A DNA stretch of 42,421 nt. It comes from JAYZAP01 sp964645285. GTDB taxonomy: Bacteria > Pseudomonadota > Alphaproteobacteria > JAAXGF01. Shown piece by piece: positions 16,881 through 24,964 of the stretch (its first letter is position 1; the number at the start of each line of letters is the position of its first letter). Where the stretch lies: contig CAZYDR010000018.1 of the NCBI GenBank assembly GCA_964645285.1, positions 1 through 42,421 on the forward strand, read 5' to 3'. The translations under genes were made by a program, and so were the position numbers. The notes under the pieces are model-generated. The model was given only the letters and a program-made list of their open reading frames with translations. It ran no database searches and had not been told where the DNA came from.

Positions 16881-18688
16881 GGGTTGCCCCCTTCCCCGGC
16901 CGTCACCGCGTCGACCAGTTCGGCCGGACGGAACGGCGTACCGTCGTATTTGAGAATGCTTGCCATGGTCTCGGATGAGGCGCCGCCGGCAGCCAAAATT
17001 CGATAGAGCTGAGCGCTGGCGCTGTGCTCGATGACGTAGACCCGGCGGCGAGCGCGAATGAACGCCAGGGTTTCTTCGGTCAGCGGCCACAGGGTCAGGG
17101 GCCGCAGCACCTGGACACCGATGCCGGCGCCCGCGAGCCGCTCGGCGGCCTCGATCATGACACCGGCCTCCATGCCGACACCAAGCAGGCCGATCTCTGC
17201 ATCCGGATCGCCAAAATGATGGCCGTCGGGCAGGCTGTCACGAACCAGTTCGACCTTGCGCGCCCGCTTGTCGATCATGCGAGCGCGGTTCTCGGGGTCG
17301 GCGCTGACCAGACCCCACTCGTTGCGCTCATTGCCGGTAACCAGGCTCTCACCGCCCGGTGTGCCCGGCACCGCCCACGGCGACACCCCGTCGTCGGTGA
17401 TCCGGTAGCGCCGGTATTCCTCCAGGCCGGCCACGTCTTCGGGACTCAGGCGCTTGCCCTGCTCAATGGTGATGCCGTCAATATCGAACGGCTCGACGGT
17501 CGCCGAATCCTGACCCACCGCCTGGTCCAGGGCGATAATCACCGGCGCCTGTAGACGCTGGGCGAGATTAGTCGCCAGCACGCCGAGATCGAAACATTCG
17601 CGCGGATTGCCCGGCGTCAGCACGACACGGGGAATGTCGCCGTTGCCGCCCAACACCAACATGGCGAGGTCGCTCTGCTCCGGCTTGGTCGGCATGCCCG
17701 TGGACGGTCCGGCGCGCTGGCAATCAACGATGACCAGGGGGATCTCGGCCGAGCCAAGATGACTGAAAGCCTCCTGCATCAGCGAGATACCCGGTCCCGA
17801 CGAACCGGTCATGGAGCGGGCTCCGGTCATCGCCGCGCCGATCGCCATATTGATAGCCGAAAGCTCATCCTCGGCCTGGATAGCGACGCCGCCGAAGGCC
17901 GGCAGATGTGCGCTCAGCCAGTCAAGCACCTCGGTCGCCGGGGTGATGGGATAGCCGGCATAGAATCGCCCACCGGCCGCCAGAAAACCAAAGGCAACGG
18001 CGTCGTTGCCGCCCATCAACACACGCTCCACATGATCCGTCGCGGCAAGCCGCCACGGACCCTCGCCTTCCGCCAGACCGCTGTCGCCGGCGAAGTCGAA
18101 GCCCTTATTCATGGCATCGAGATTGGCGTTGACCAAGCGCTCGGGCAACCGCCGGAAGCGATGACGCATGCAGCTTTTCGCTTCGTCGTCGGCGATACCC
18201 AGAATGCGCGCCAGCAGGCCGAAGGCAACGCTGTTCTTGAACAGATCGCGGCGCAGATCGCGTACCGCCATGCGCCCGAAGGGCACGGCGAAGACCCGCA
18301 CGGTATCGGCCAGGCAGCCCTTGGGCAGCGGCCCACGCGAGGCGTCGTAGATAACGATGCCGTCGGGCGCCACCGCGGCGCCCGCCAGTTCAATAGCCTC
18401 CTCGTCGAAGGCCACCAGCAGGTCGATATTGTCGCCCATGCCACCGCGCACCACGATGGAGCCGCGAAGCGTGGCGGCGGCGTGGCCGCCCTTGATGCGC
18501 GACGCCACATCACGGGCCGAATAGAGGTGGAAGCCGCGCCGGCTCAGCACCTGGGTCAGCAGGGTAATGATGGTCAGGGAGCCGTCACCGCCCTGGCCGG
18601 CGACCTTGACGTTGATGTCGGACAGCACCCGCTGGGCGCCGGGCGTGATATCGGCCTCGACGCTGGCTTGAGGAACGGCGGCGCTCAT
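16877..18688 (-). CDS. korA: 2-oxoacid oxidoreductase fused gamma-alpha subunit (KorA type)
   Basis: A 603-residue fusion. Residues about 20-200 are the gamma domain (VKVAGQGGDGSLTIITLL...ASRIKGGHA). Residues about 225-600 are the alpha pyrimidine-binding and transketolase C-terminal domains (FYAGYPITPATEVLDW, QAEDELSAINMAIGAAMTGA, SSGPGISLM, GMPTKPEQSD). The gamma glycine loop reads GQGGDGS where GxGGQG is common. The ATG at 18688 overlaps the FrhB stop by ATGA, which decides the start against an upstream in-frame ATG. With KorB it forms the catalytic core for CoA-dependent decarboxylation of a 2-oxoacid, probably 2-oxoglutarate. The unbroken FrhB-KorA-KorB overlap implies equal production of the three proteins. 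Confidence 0.92.
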   Translation of the reverse strand: MSAAVPQASVEADITPGAQRVLSDINVKVAGQGGDGSLTIITLLTQVLSRRGFHLYSARDVASRIKGGHAAATLRGSIVVRGGMGDNIDLLVAFDEEAIELAGAAVAPDGIVIYDASRGPLPKGCLADTVRVFAVPFGRMAVRDLRRDLFKNSVAFGLLARILGIADDEAKSCMRHRFRRLPERLVNANLDAMNKGFDFAGDSGLAEGEGPWRLAATDHVERVLMGGNDAVAFGFLAAGGRFYAGYPITPATEVLDWLSAHLPAFGGVAIQAEDELSAINMAIGAAMTGARSMTGSSGPGISLMQEAFSHLGSAEIPLVIVDCQRAGPSTGMPTKPEQSDLAMLVLGGNGDIPRVVLTPGNPRECFDLGVLATNLAQRLQAPVIIALDQAVGQDSATVEPFDIDGITIEQGKRLSPEDVAGLEEYRRYRITDDGVSPWAVPGTPGGESLVTGNERNEWGLVSADPENRARMIDKRARKVELVRDSLPDGHHFGDPDAEIGLLGVGMEAGVMIEAAERLAGAGIGVQVLRPLTLWPLTEETLAFIRARRRVYVIEHSASAQLYRILAAGGASSETMASILKYDGTPFRPAELVDAVTAGEGGNP

Positions 18689-20007
18689 TTGGCGGGTTTC
18701 CCGGCGGGCGCGTCTGCATCTGCCTGGGGTGGGGCATCTTCCTTGGGCGGCGCGCCGGGGCCTTTGAGATAGAACGTCTTGGGACACAGCCAACCGAGTT
18801 CCGTGCGTTCCGCCAGGGTCGGCATCTGCGCCGGCAGCGGCCGGTTGCGCTTCTTCTCGCCGGACAGCTTTTTCGTCAGCATCTCACCGCGCGGCTCGTC
18901 TTCGAGTGGCCGGGTCTCGATACGGCCGTCGTCAAGCGCCGCCTGGAACGCCTGATGGCCGCGCTCGGTGCGGATCAGCGAGTAAGTCCAGCCGTCGATA
19001 CCGATACCGCCGCCACCGATATCACAGTTTTCGGCGGCGTAGTCGAGACAGTAGAGGCAAGCCGGACGGGCGAAATCGCGATATTTCTTGAGCGAGATAA
19101 CCCGTTCCTCGCCGCTGTCGAGGCGCGCCACCACCTTGCCCTTGATATTGATGTTCTGGATCTCCTTGGGGTCGCACTCGACGATCTCGGCGAACTTCTG
19201 GATACTCTCGTGGGTAAAGCTCTCGGAACAGAACAGCCCGAACGTCAGGGCGATGTTCTCGCGGTACCAGTCGGCCATGGCGAGGCGAATGCTGGAATGC
19301 TGCTGCAGCCGCACACCATCCACCTGACACGGCACCCCGACCACCGCCAGCGGCTTGATGTCGCGGTGCATGGCTTCCTGCAGGGCCAGGGTGTTGGGCG
19401 AATAAGTGTAACGCGAAGCAGCACAGCTCAACACGTCGTCGCGGTCGAGCGCCAGCTTGTGACGGCCGATCTGACGGTCGTCGGGTAGCACGTCGCCGAG
19501 AATGGCGCCGTTCAGGGCGCCGCTTTCCAGGCCATGAACGATCAGCGCCGAGACCATGCCGCCGTCCTGGCAGCGGGCCGCGATATCGGGATCGGTAGCC
19601 CGGGAATAAACCCCGTAGGAATAGGCGCCGTAGCCGTCGTCCGTGGCCGGCGCCTTGAAGTCGAGAAAGTTCTTGAGGTCATTGTCCGGCGGCCGCAATA
19701 CCGGACAGACATCGGCGCAGAGCACGCAGTAGACACAGGCGTCGGCGCGGGTATCGACCGCCTGCTCGTCCACATAGTCGAACACGTCCGCCGGACAGAT
19801 AGTGATGCAGGACGCACAGCCGATGCAGCGGCCCGGCGCGACGACCTCGTCCATCAGCAGGTCGGAAGCCCGGAACCCACCGCGATTCAGCTCGGTCCGC
19901 CAGGCAAAGGCCCACTCGTGGGGGTCGGCGCCCTCCTCCATCAGCGCGCGATAGCGCTGGCACACCCGTTCAGACTGGGGATCACGCTCGATTGTTCGTT
20001 CACTCAT
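18685..20007 (-). CDS. FrhB/FdhB-like F420-reducing flavoprotein with 2x[4Fe-4S]
   Basis: A 440-residue protein. Residues about 60-102 form a two-cluster ferredoxin (CIGCASCITIC, Cys61/64/67/71; CVYCVLCADVC, Cys91/94/97/101). The rest matches the coenzyme F420 hydrogenase/dehydrogenase beta-subunit family, which binds FAD and passes hydride to F420. Hallmarks are DGGMVSALIVHGLESG, VVGVPCQVDGVR and CLYCLDYAAENCDIGGGGIG. The C-terminus is a Pro/Ala-rich tail (about residues 405-440). A TTG at 20019 is in frame; I prefer the ATG at 20007. It sits directly upstream of KorA with a 4-base overlap, so I infer it transfers electrons from KorAB to F420 (or the reverse). Other FrhB paralogues serve hydrogenase, formate dehydrogenase or sulfite reductase; pairing with KorAB is unusual. 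Confidence 0.9.
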   Translation of the reverse strand: MSERTIERDPQSERVCQRYRALMEEGADPHEWAFAWRTELNRGGFRASDLLMDEVVAPGRCIGCASCITICPADVFDYVDEQAVDTRADACVYCVLCADVCPVLRPPDNDLKNFLDFKAPATDDGYGAYSYGVYSRATDPDIAARCQDGGMVSALIVHGLESGALNGAILGDVLPDDRQIGRHKLALDRDDVLSCAASRYTYSPNTLALQEAMHRDIKPLAVVGVPCQVDGVRLQQHSSIRLAMADWYRENIALTFGLFCSESFTHESIQKFAEIVECDPKEIQNINIKGKVVARLDSGEERVISLKKYRDFARPACLYCLDYAAENCDIGGGGIGIDGWTYSLIRTERGHQAFQAALDDGRIETRPLEDEPRGEMLTKKLSGEKKRNRPLPAQMPTLAERTELGWLCPKTFYLKGPGAPPKEDAPPQADADAPAGKPAK

Positions 20008-20045
20008 GGCATTACTCAATTTTGACTGGATACTCGGTGGTGAGC

Positions 20046-21011
20046 CTACAACAGCGGCACTACTTCCTGGGCAAAGGTTTTCATCTGCTCCATGCCGAAG
20101 GTGACGGTCTCGAGCCCATGGAACTGAAACTCGAGGACAAAATGATCGACTCCGGCCGCATTGAGCGCGTTCAGCCGTTCGGCACAGCGCTCGGGCGAGC
20201 CGCTAACGGTAACGCCCATGGGGTCGGTATCGGGGTCGACGAAGGCGACGCTGTCGCGCAGCCGGGGCAGCATGGTCTGAAAATTCGCCTCGTTCTCGGC
20301 GACGTAGACAAAAGTGAAGGCGCCGAGCCGGGGGTCGCGCTGCCATTTGTCGCCAGCCTCGCGCAGCTTGGGCACCCATAAGTCCCGGGCCTCGGTCTCG
20401 CTGGGCCAGAACGGCACGATATATTGACCGTAGCGCGCCGTGCGCTCGATCGACTTTACACCGCCGCCGATCCAGATGGTCGGGTAGGGGTCCTGCACCG
20501 GCTTGGGTTCCATGGTCATGTCGGCAAGCTGATATTGCTCGCCCTCAAAGGTCACCCGCTCCTCGGTCCACAGCCGGGTTATTACCTCGAGTTGTTCGTC
20601 GAACATGCGGCCGCGCTTGCGCTGGTTGACCCCCACCGAGGTGAAATCCTCCTCCCACCAGCCCATGGCGGCACCGACAATAACCCGGCCGCCGGACATG
20701 ACGTCCAGAGTCGAAAAATATTTGGCCCATTGATAAGGCGGCAGCAGGGGCAACAGCGCCGAATTGGTCCCCAGGCGAATACGCGACGTGGCCTGGGCAA
20801 TGGCCGGCAGGATCACCATGGCGTCGAGCACGTCCTGATTTTCGAATGTGGTGAACAACCAGCCCGGCGGCATGGTCATATGCGTGGGCAGCGACACCGA
20901 GTGAAAACCGAGTTCCTCGGCGAGCACCGCCGCCGCGACGATTTCACTTACATCGGGGTTCTTGGCGCCCCAGGGAAACAGCATGACGCTGAGATCGGAT
21001 ATTGCCACCAT
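20046..21011 (-). CDS. LLM-class (luciferase-like) F420-dependent oxidoreductase
   Basis: A 321-residue luciferase-like TIM-barrel protein. It has the typical opening strand (SVMLFPWG), then AEELGFHSVSLPTH, IAQATSRIRLGTNSALLPL, SGGRVIVGAAMGW and a C-terminal SGSPERCAERL. Family members use reduced F420 or FMN to reduce or oxidise small organic molecules. The location beside F420 biosynthesis argues for F420. AGAGG lies seven bases before the ATG at 21011. It is first in a five-gene minus-strand operon, 38 bases before the FrhB gene, and is divergent from cofE. It is more distant from the three plus-strand LLM paralogues than they are from each other. Substrate unknown. Confidence 0.9.
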   Translation of the reverse strand: MVAISDLSVMLFPWGAKNPDVSEIVAAAVLAEELGFHSVSLPTHMTMPPGWLFTTFENQDVLDAMVILPAIAQATSRIRLGTNSALLPLLPPYQWAKYFSTLDVMSGGRVIVGAAMGWWEEDFTSVGVNQRKRGRMFDEQLEVITRLWTEERVTFEGEQYQLADMTMEPKPVQDPYPTIWIGGGVKSIERTARYGQYIVPFWPSETEARDLWVPKLREAGDKWQRDPRLGAFTFVYVAENEANFQTMLPRLRDSVAFVDPDTDPMGVTVSGSPERCAERLNALNAAGVDHFVLEFQFHGLETVTFGMEQMKTFAQEVVPLL

Positions 21012-21135
21012 GGGATTACCTCTCGACTATTTAAGAATGCGATTTAGGATTCCTCGCCTTATGGCCTATTGCTGGCTTATACCAGGGTAGCGGACATGTA
21101 AACGGGATGATGACGACAATGCGAAGGCGGCGAGT

Positions 21136-21906
21136 ATGAGCGGTGGGTCGATGGAATTGTTCGCCCTCCAGGGCATACCCCTGGTGGCGCCCGGCGACGA
21201 CCTTGCCGGGCTGATTATCGACGGGTACGGCGCCACCGGGCAATCGCCTGAAAACGGCGATGTCATCGTCATCGCCCAGAAAATCGTCTCCAAGGCCGAA
21301 GGCCGCCATGCGGACCTTCGCGACGTGACGCCGTCGGCGCGGGCCCGTGAGCTGGCCGGCGAATGTGACAAGGACCCCCGGCTGGTCGAGCTCATCCTCT
21401 CGGAATCTACCGAGGCGCTGCGCTGGCGGCCCGGCCTGCTGATCGTCATCCACCGTCTCGGCATGGTTCTGGCCAACGCCGGCATCGATCATTCAAATAT
21501 CGGCGACGGCGCCAACGACGAGCGCGTATTGTTGTTGCCGCTCGATCCGGACGGCACCTGCCATCAGCTGCGTGAAGAGTTGGCAACCCGTACCGGCGCA
21601 CGCATGGCGGTAATCATCAACGACAGCGTCGGCCGGGCGTGGCGCGGTGGCACCGTGGGCATCACCCTGGGCGCCGCCGGCGTGCCGGTGCTCGACGATT
21701 TGCGCGGCCGCAACGACCTGGACGGCCGGCCCCTGGAAGTCAGCACTCAGGCGGTCGCCGACGAACTTGCCGCCGCCGCCTCCCTGCTCCAGGGTCAGGC
21801 CGACGAAGGCTGCCCGGTGGTGGTGATACGCGGCTTCACCAGCACCGCCCCCGAGACGCCCGCATCGGCCCTGGTGCGGCCCAAGGACGAGGACCTGTTT
21901 CGATGA
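21136..21906 (+). CDS. cofE: Coenzyme F420-0:L-glutamate ligase
   Basis: A 256-residue CofE (N-terminal FbiB-type) protein that adds L-glutamates to F420-0 with GTP, giving F420-n. Recognisable stretches are GDVIVIAQKIVSKAEGR, LGMVLANAGIDHSN and INDSVGRAWRGGTVG followed by ITLGAAG, the metal- and GTP-binding core of the family. Length fits archaeal-type stand-alone CofE; the C-terminal flavin domain of actinobacterial FbiB is absent. The start has AAGGCGG about six bases upstream. Its stop overlaps the cofD start (ATGA). It is first in the plus-strand F420 operon and divergent from the LLM-FrhB-Kor operon, so the 124-base gap probably holds promoters for both. Confidence 0.92.
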   Translation: MSGGSMELFALQGIPLVAPGDDLAGLIIDGYGATGQSPENGDVIVIAQKIVSKAEGRHADLRDVTPSARARELAGECDKDPRLVELILSESTEALRWRPGLLIVIHRLGMVLANAGIDHSNIGDGANDERVLLLPLDPDGTCHQLREELATRTGARMAVIINDSVGRAWRGGTVGITLGAAGVPVLDDLRGRNDLDGRPLEVSTQAVADELAAAASLLQGQADEGCPVVVIRGFTSTAPETPASALVRPKDEDLFR

Positions 21907-22862
21907 GCGATCATTATCTCGCGCTGTCCGGCGGCGTCGGCGGCGCCAAGCTGGCCCTTGGTCTGAATCGCGTGATGGCGTCGGAACAGCTCACAGTGGT
22001 GGCTAACACCGGCGACGATTTCGTCCATCTCGGCCTCCCCGTATCGCCCGATATCGACACCCTGGTCTATACCCTGGCGGGGCTTGCCAACACCGAATTG
22101 GGCTATGGTCGCGCCGGCGAGACTTGGGCCTTCATGGCGGCCCTCAATGCCCTGGGCGGCGAAACCTGGTTTCAGCTAGGCGACGGCGACCTGGCCATGC
22201 ATGTGGAGCGCGGCCGGCGTCTGGCCGCCGGCGAGAGCCTCGGTGCTATCACCGCCGACCTCAGCGCCCGCCTGGGCATCACGACGACCATCCTGCCCAT
22301 GAGCGACGATGCGGTCCGCACCATCGTCGAAACCCCGGACGGGCCGCTCGATTTCCAGCACTACTTCGTGCGTGAGCGCTGCGAGCCAACCGTTACCGGC
22401 TTTCGCTTCCATGGCATCGAAACCGCACGGCCGCAGCCCGGATTCCTCGACGCCCTGAATGATCCTGAATTGGCGGCCGTAATCATCTGTCCGTCCAACC
22501 TGTTTATCAGCATCGACCCGATCCTGGCTCTGCCCGGCATAGGCGCCGCCCTGGCGGCCTGCCCGGCGCCCAAAATTGCCGTGTCGCCCATTGTCGGCGG
22601 CCGCGCCATCAAGGGGCCCACGGCGAAGATGATGGGCGAGCTGGGCATGCCGGCGACAGCGGCCGCGGTGGCGGCCCACTACGGCGATTTGATCGACGGC
22701 TTCGTCATCGACCAGGCCGACGCCGCCATCGCCGACGACCTGCGCGACGGCGGCCTCCATGTCCATGTCACCAAAACGGTAATGGTGAGCGTGGCGGACC
22801 GCGAGAACCTCGCGCGAGAGGTGCTTGGCTTTGGGGCGAAAATGCGCGACGGTGGCGGCTGA
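21903..22862 (+). CDS. cofD: 2-phospho-L-lactate (or analogue) transferase, F420-0 synthesis
   Basis: A 319-residue CofD/FbiA protein. It transfers the phospho-lactyl (or phosphoenolpyruvyl/phosphoglyceryl) group from the guanylylated precursor to Fo, giving F420-0 or its relative. Signatures: LSGGVGGAKLALGL at the N-terminus, VANTGDDFVHLGLPVSPDID, CPSNLFISIDPILALPG and VGGRAIKGPTAKMMGELGM. The frame is open well upstream; the ATG at 21903 overlaps the cofE stop, which fixes the start. Which three-carbon unit is used (lactate, enolpyruvate or glycerate) cannot be read from the sequence by eye. Cytoplasmic. Confidence 0.93.
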   Translation: MSDHYLALSGGVGGAKLALGLNRVMASEQLTVVANTGDDFVHLGLPVSPDIDTLVYTLAGLANTELGYGRAGETWAFMAALNALGGETWFQLGDGDLAMHVERGRRLAAGESLGAITADLSARLGITTTILPMSDDAVRTIVETPDGPLDFQHYFVRERCEPTVTGFRFHGIETARPQPGFLDALNDPELAAVIICPSNLFISIDPILALPGIGAALAACPAPKIAVSPIVGGRAIKGPTAKMMGELGMPATAAAVAAHYGDLIDGFVIDQADAAIADDLRDGGLHVHVTKTVMVSVADRENLAREVLGFGAKMRDGGG

Positions 22863-22907
22863 CGGGACCCGAAACCATCGGCCAGGAGGAGGAGGAGAAC
22901 GGCTACC

Positions 22908-23921
22908 ATGGACATCTCGGACTTTAGTGTCTTCCCCATGCAATGGGGCGTTAAGCCGGCGGAACCCCAGGAACTCGTCGATCTGGCGCTTCACGCCGAG
23001 GCGTTGGGCTATTACTCGTTCACCATCCCCCATGTGCCGATCCTGCCTCATGGCCAGGAACGACCGGGCATCGGACCTGTCATGGCCGTGTGGAGCGGCA
23101 TCCCCCAGGAGTACCAGGATTATCAGTACGACATTCTCGTATTGTTGCCGATAATCGCCCAGGCGACGTCGCATATCATGGTCGGCTCCAACGTGCTGGT
23201 CACGCCATGGACCCATCCCTTCGTCTGGGCCAAGTACCTGGCCAGCCTCGATGCGGCCAGCGGCGGACGAGTCATCGCCGGCTTCGGCCTTGGCTTCGCC
23301 GCCGGTCCGGGAGAGCCCATCAAGGCGCTGGACAGTTTCGGCATCGACGGCACCAAGCGCGGCAAGATGTCCGACGAGGCGCTCGATTTCATCACCCGCC
23401 TGTGGACCTCGGACGAGTTGGTCTCGTTCGACGGCGACTACTACAAGGGCGTCGATCTGGCCATATCGCCCAAGCCGGTCCAGAAACCCTATCCCGAAAT
23501 CTGGTGGGCCGGCCTCGCCAAGCCATCGATTCGCCGGGCGGCGCAATACGGCGGCATGCTCGAGGTTAGCTATTCTACCGTCCGCGATGTGCACGAAGAC
23601 CTGGTGCCAGGGCTCAAAGCGGCCAACGAAAAATATGGCGGCAACGCCAAGCTCGCCCTCCACCTTTATGCCAAGCTGATGCCCGATGGCGACCTGTCGC
23701 CGGAAGACATGGATAGCCATTTCTTCGGCCTCCAGGGCGACGGTCTTGAATCCGTCGCGGCCGGCAGCCCCGAGCGCTGCGCCGAGGTCATCGGACGCTA
23801 TCGGGACGCGGGTGTCGAGCACTTCGTTCTCGACTTCCACCGCCACGGACTCGACCACGTCAACACCATTCACGAGCAGTTGGAGCGCTTCGCGGGCGAA
23901 GTGGTGCCGTTGCTCGGATAG
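22908..23921 (+). CDS. LLM-class F420-dependent oxidoreductase, tandem copy 1
   Basis: A 337-residue luciferase-like monooxygenase-fold protein with MDISDFSVFPMQWGVKPAE at the N-terminus, then HAEALGYYSFTIPHVP, IIAQATSHIMVGSNVL, KYLASLDAASGGRVIAG, WWAGLAKPSIRRAAQYGG and AGSPERCAEV. A strong AGGAGGAGGAG precedes the ATG at 22908. It is the first and most divergent of three tandem paralogues placed between cofD and the cofC-G-H fusion, so it very likely uses F420. Substrate unknown; family members reduce enones, oxidise alcohols or act on sulfonates and herbicide-like compounds. Confidence 0.9.
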   Translation: MDISDFSVFPMQWGVKPAEPQELVDLALHAEALGYYSFTIPHVPILPHGQERPGIGPVMAVWSGIPQEYQDYQYDILVLLPIIAQATSHIMVGSNVLVTPWTHPFVWAKYLASLDAASGGRVIAGFGLGFAAGPGEPIKALDSFGIDGTKRGKMSDEALDFITRLWTSDELVSFDGDYYKGVDLAISPKPVQKPYPEIWWAGLAKPSIRRAAQYGGMLEVSYSTVRDVHEDLVPGLKAANEKYGGNAKLALHLYAKLMPDGDLSPEDMDSHFFGLQGDGLESVAAGSPERCAEVIGRYRDAGVEHFVLDFHRHGLDHVNTIHEQLERFAGEVVPLLG

Positions 23922-23947
23922 CCCTCTCTCGTACAAATGGGTACTGC

Positions 23948-24961
23948 GTGACCATGAATATCAGCGACTTCAGCGTCTTCCCAATGCAATGGGGGGTCAA
24001 GCCGGCGGAGGCCCAAGAAATGGTCGAGGTCGCGGTTCACGCCGAGGAGTTGGGATTTTACTCGATCACCATTCCCCACGTGCCGATCCTCTATTACGGC
24101 CATGAGCGGCCACCGGACGGCTTCGTCTGGGCCCACTTCCCGCCCGAGTACAAGGATTACCAGCACGACTCCCTGGTCCTGCTGCCGATGATCGCCCAGG
24201 CCACGTCGCGCATCAAAATCGGCTTCAATGTGGCGGTGACGGGCTGGCTTCACCCCTTTGTCTGGGCCAAGTATCTGGCCAGTCTCGACGCCGCGACCAA
24301 GGGCCGGGTCATCGCCGGCTTCGGCCTCGGCGCGGTGGCGCCGGGCAAGCCTTCCAAGGCGCTGCACAATATCGGCATCGAGGGTAAACGCGGCGAGATG
24401 TCCGATGAGGCTCTCGACATCATCATGCGGCTATGGCACGAGGACGAACCGCTGTCCTTTGAAGGCAAGTACCACAAGGGGCTTGATCTGGTGGTCGAGA
24501 CCAAACCGGTGCAGAAACCCCATCCCGAGTTCTGGTGGGCCGGTGTCGCCAAGGCGGGCGCGCGGCGGGCGGCGCAATACGGCGGCATGTTTGAAGTTAC
24601 CTGGCCCAGCCTGCGCCGAGTGCGCGAGGAACTGGCGCCTAACCACGCCGCCGCCAACGAGAAATACGGTGGCAACTCAAAGCTCGGCATCCTGATGTAT
24701 GCCAACCTGATGGCCGACGGCGATATGTCGCTGGCCGACCTGTCACGGCACTATTTCGGCTGGCAGGGCGAAGCTCTCGATCCGATCGCGGCCGGCAGTC
24801 CGGAGCGTTGCGCCGCGGTTCTGGGAAATTATCGCGATGCCGGCATCGAACACTTCATCCTCGACCTCCATCGTCATGGACTCGCCCATGCGAACCACAC
24901 GCATGATCAGATGGAGCGCTTTGCCAATGAGGTCGTACCGATGATGGGCCAGAACGGGTAG
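23948..24961 (+). CDS. LLM-class F420-dependent oxidoreductase, tandem copy 2
   Basis: A 337-residue luciferase-like protein, visibly close to copy 3 (roughly four residues in five identical by eye) and less close to copy 1. It shares FSVFPMQWGVKPAEAQEM, RIKIGFNVAVT, KYLASLDAA, FWWAGVAKAGARRAAQYGG and AGSPERCA. The start is GTGACCATG: GTG at 23948 has GGG six bases upstream, while the ATG at 23954 is the alternative. The same context recurs in the next two genes, so I favour GTG. It lies 26 bases after copy 1. A recent duplication for substrate diversification is likely. Confidence 0.9.
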   Translation: MTMNISDFSVFPMQWGVKPAEAQEMVEVAVHAEELGFYSITIPHVPILYYGHERPPDGFVWAHFPPEYKDYQHDSLVLLPMIAQATSRIKIGFNVAVTGWLHPFVWAKYLASLDAATKGRVIAGFGLGAVAPGKPSKALHNIGIEGKRGEMSDEALDIIMRLWHEDEPLSFEGKYHKGLDLVVETKPVQKPHPEFWWAGVAKAGARRAAQYGGMFEVTWPSLRRVREELAPNHAAANEKYGGNSKLGILMYANLMADGDMSLADLSRHYFGWQGEALDPIAAGSPERCAAVLGNYRDAGIEHFILDLHRHGLAHANHTHDQMERFANEVVPMMGQNG

Positions 24962-24964
24962 TAT

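Noticed and set aside
21076..21102. Promoter-like TTTACA/TATAAG pair on the minus strand before the LLM-FrhB-Kor operon
   Set aside because: The spacing is only 15 bases, too short for a confident sigma-70 promoter call.
22176..23936. Minus-strand open frame of 586 codons opposite cofD and the first LLM gene
   Set aside because: No motif, spans two recognised plus-strand genes, composition typical of antisense frames.
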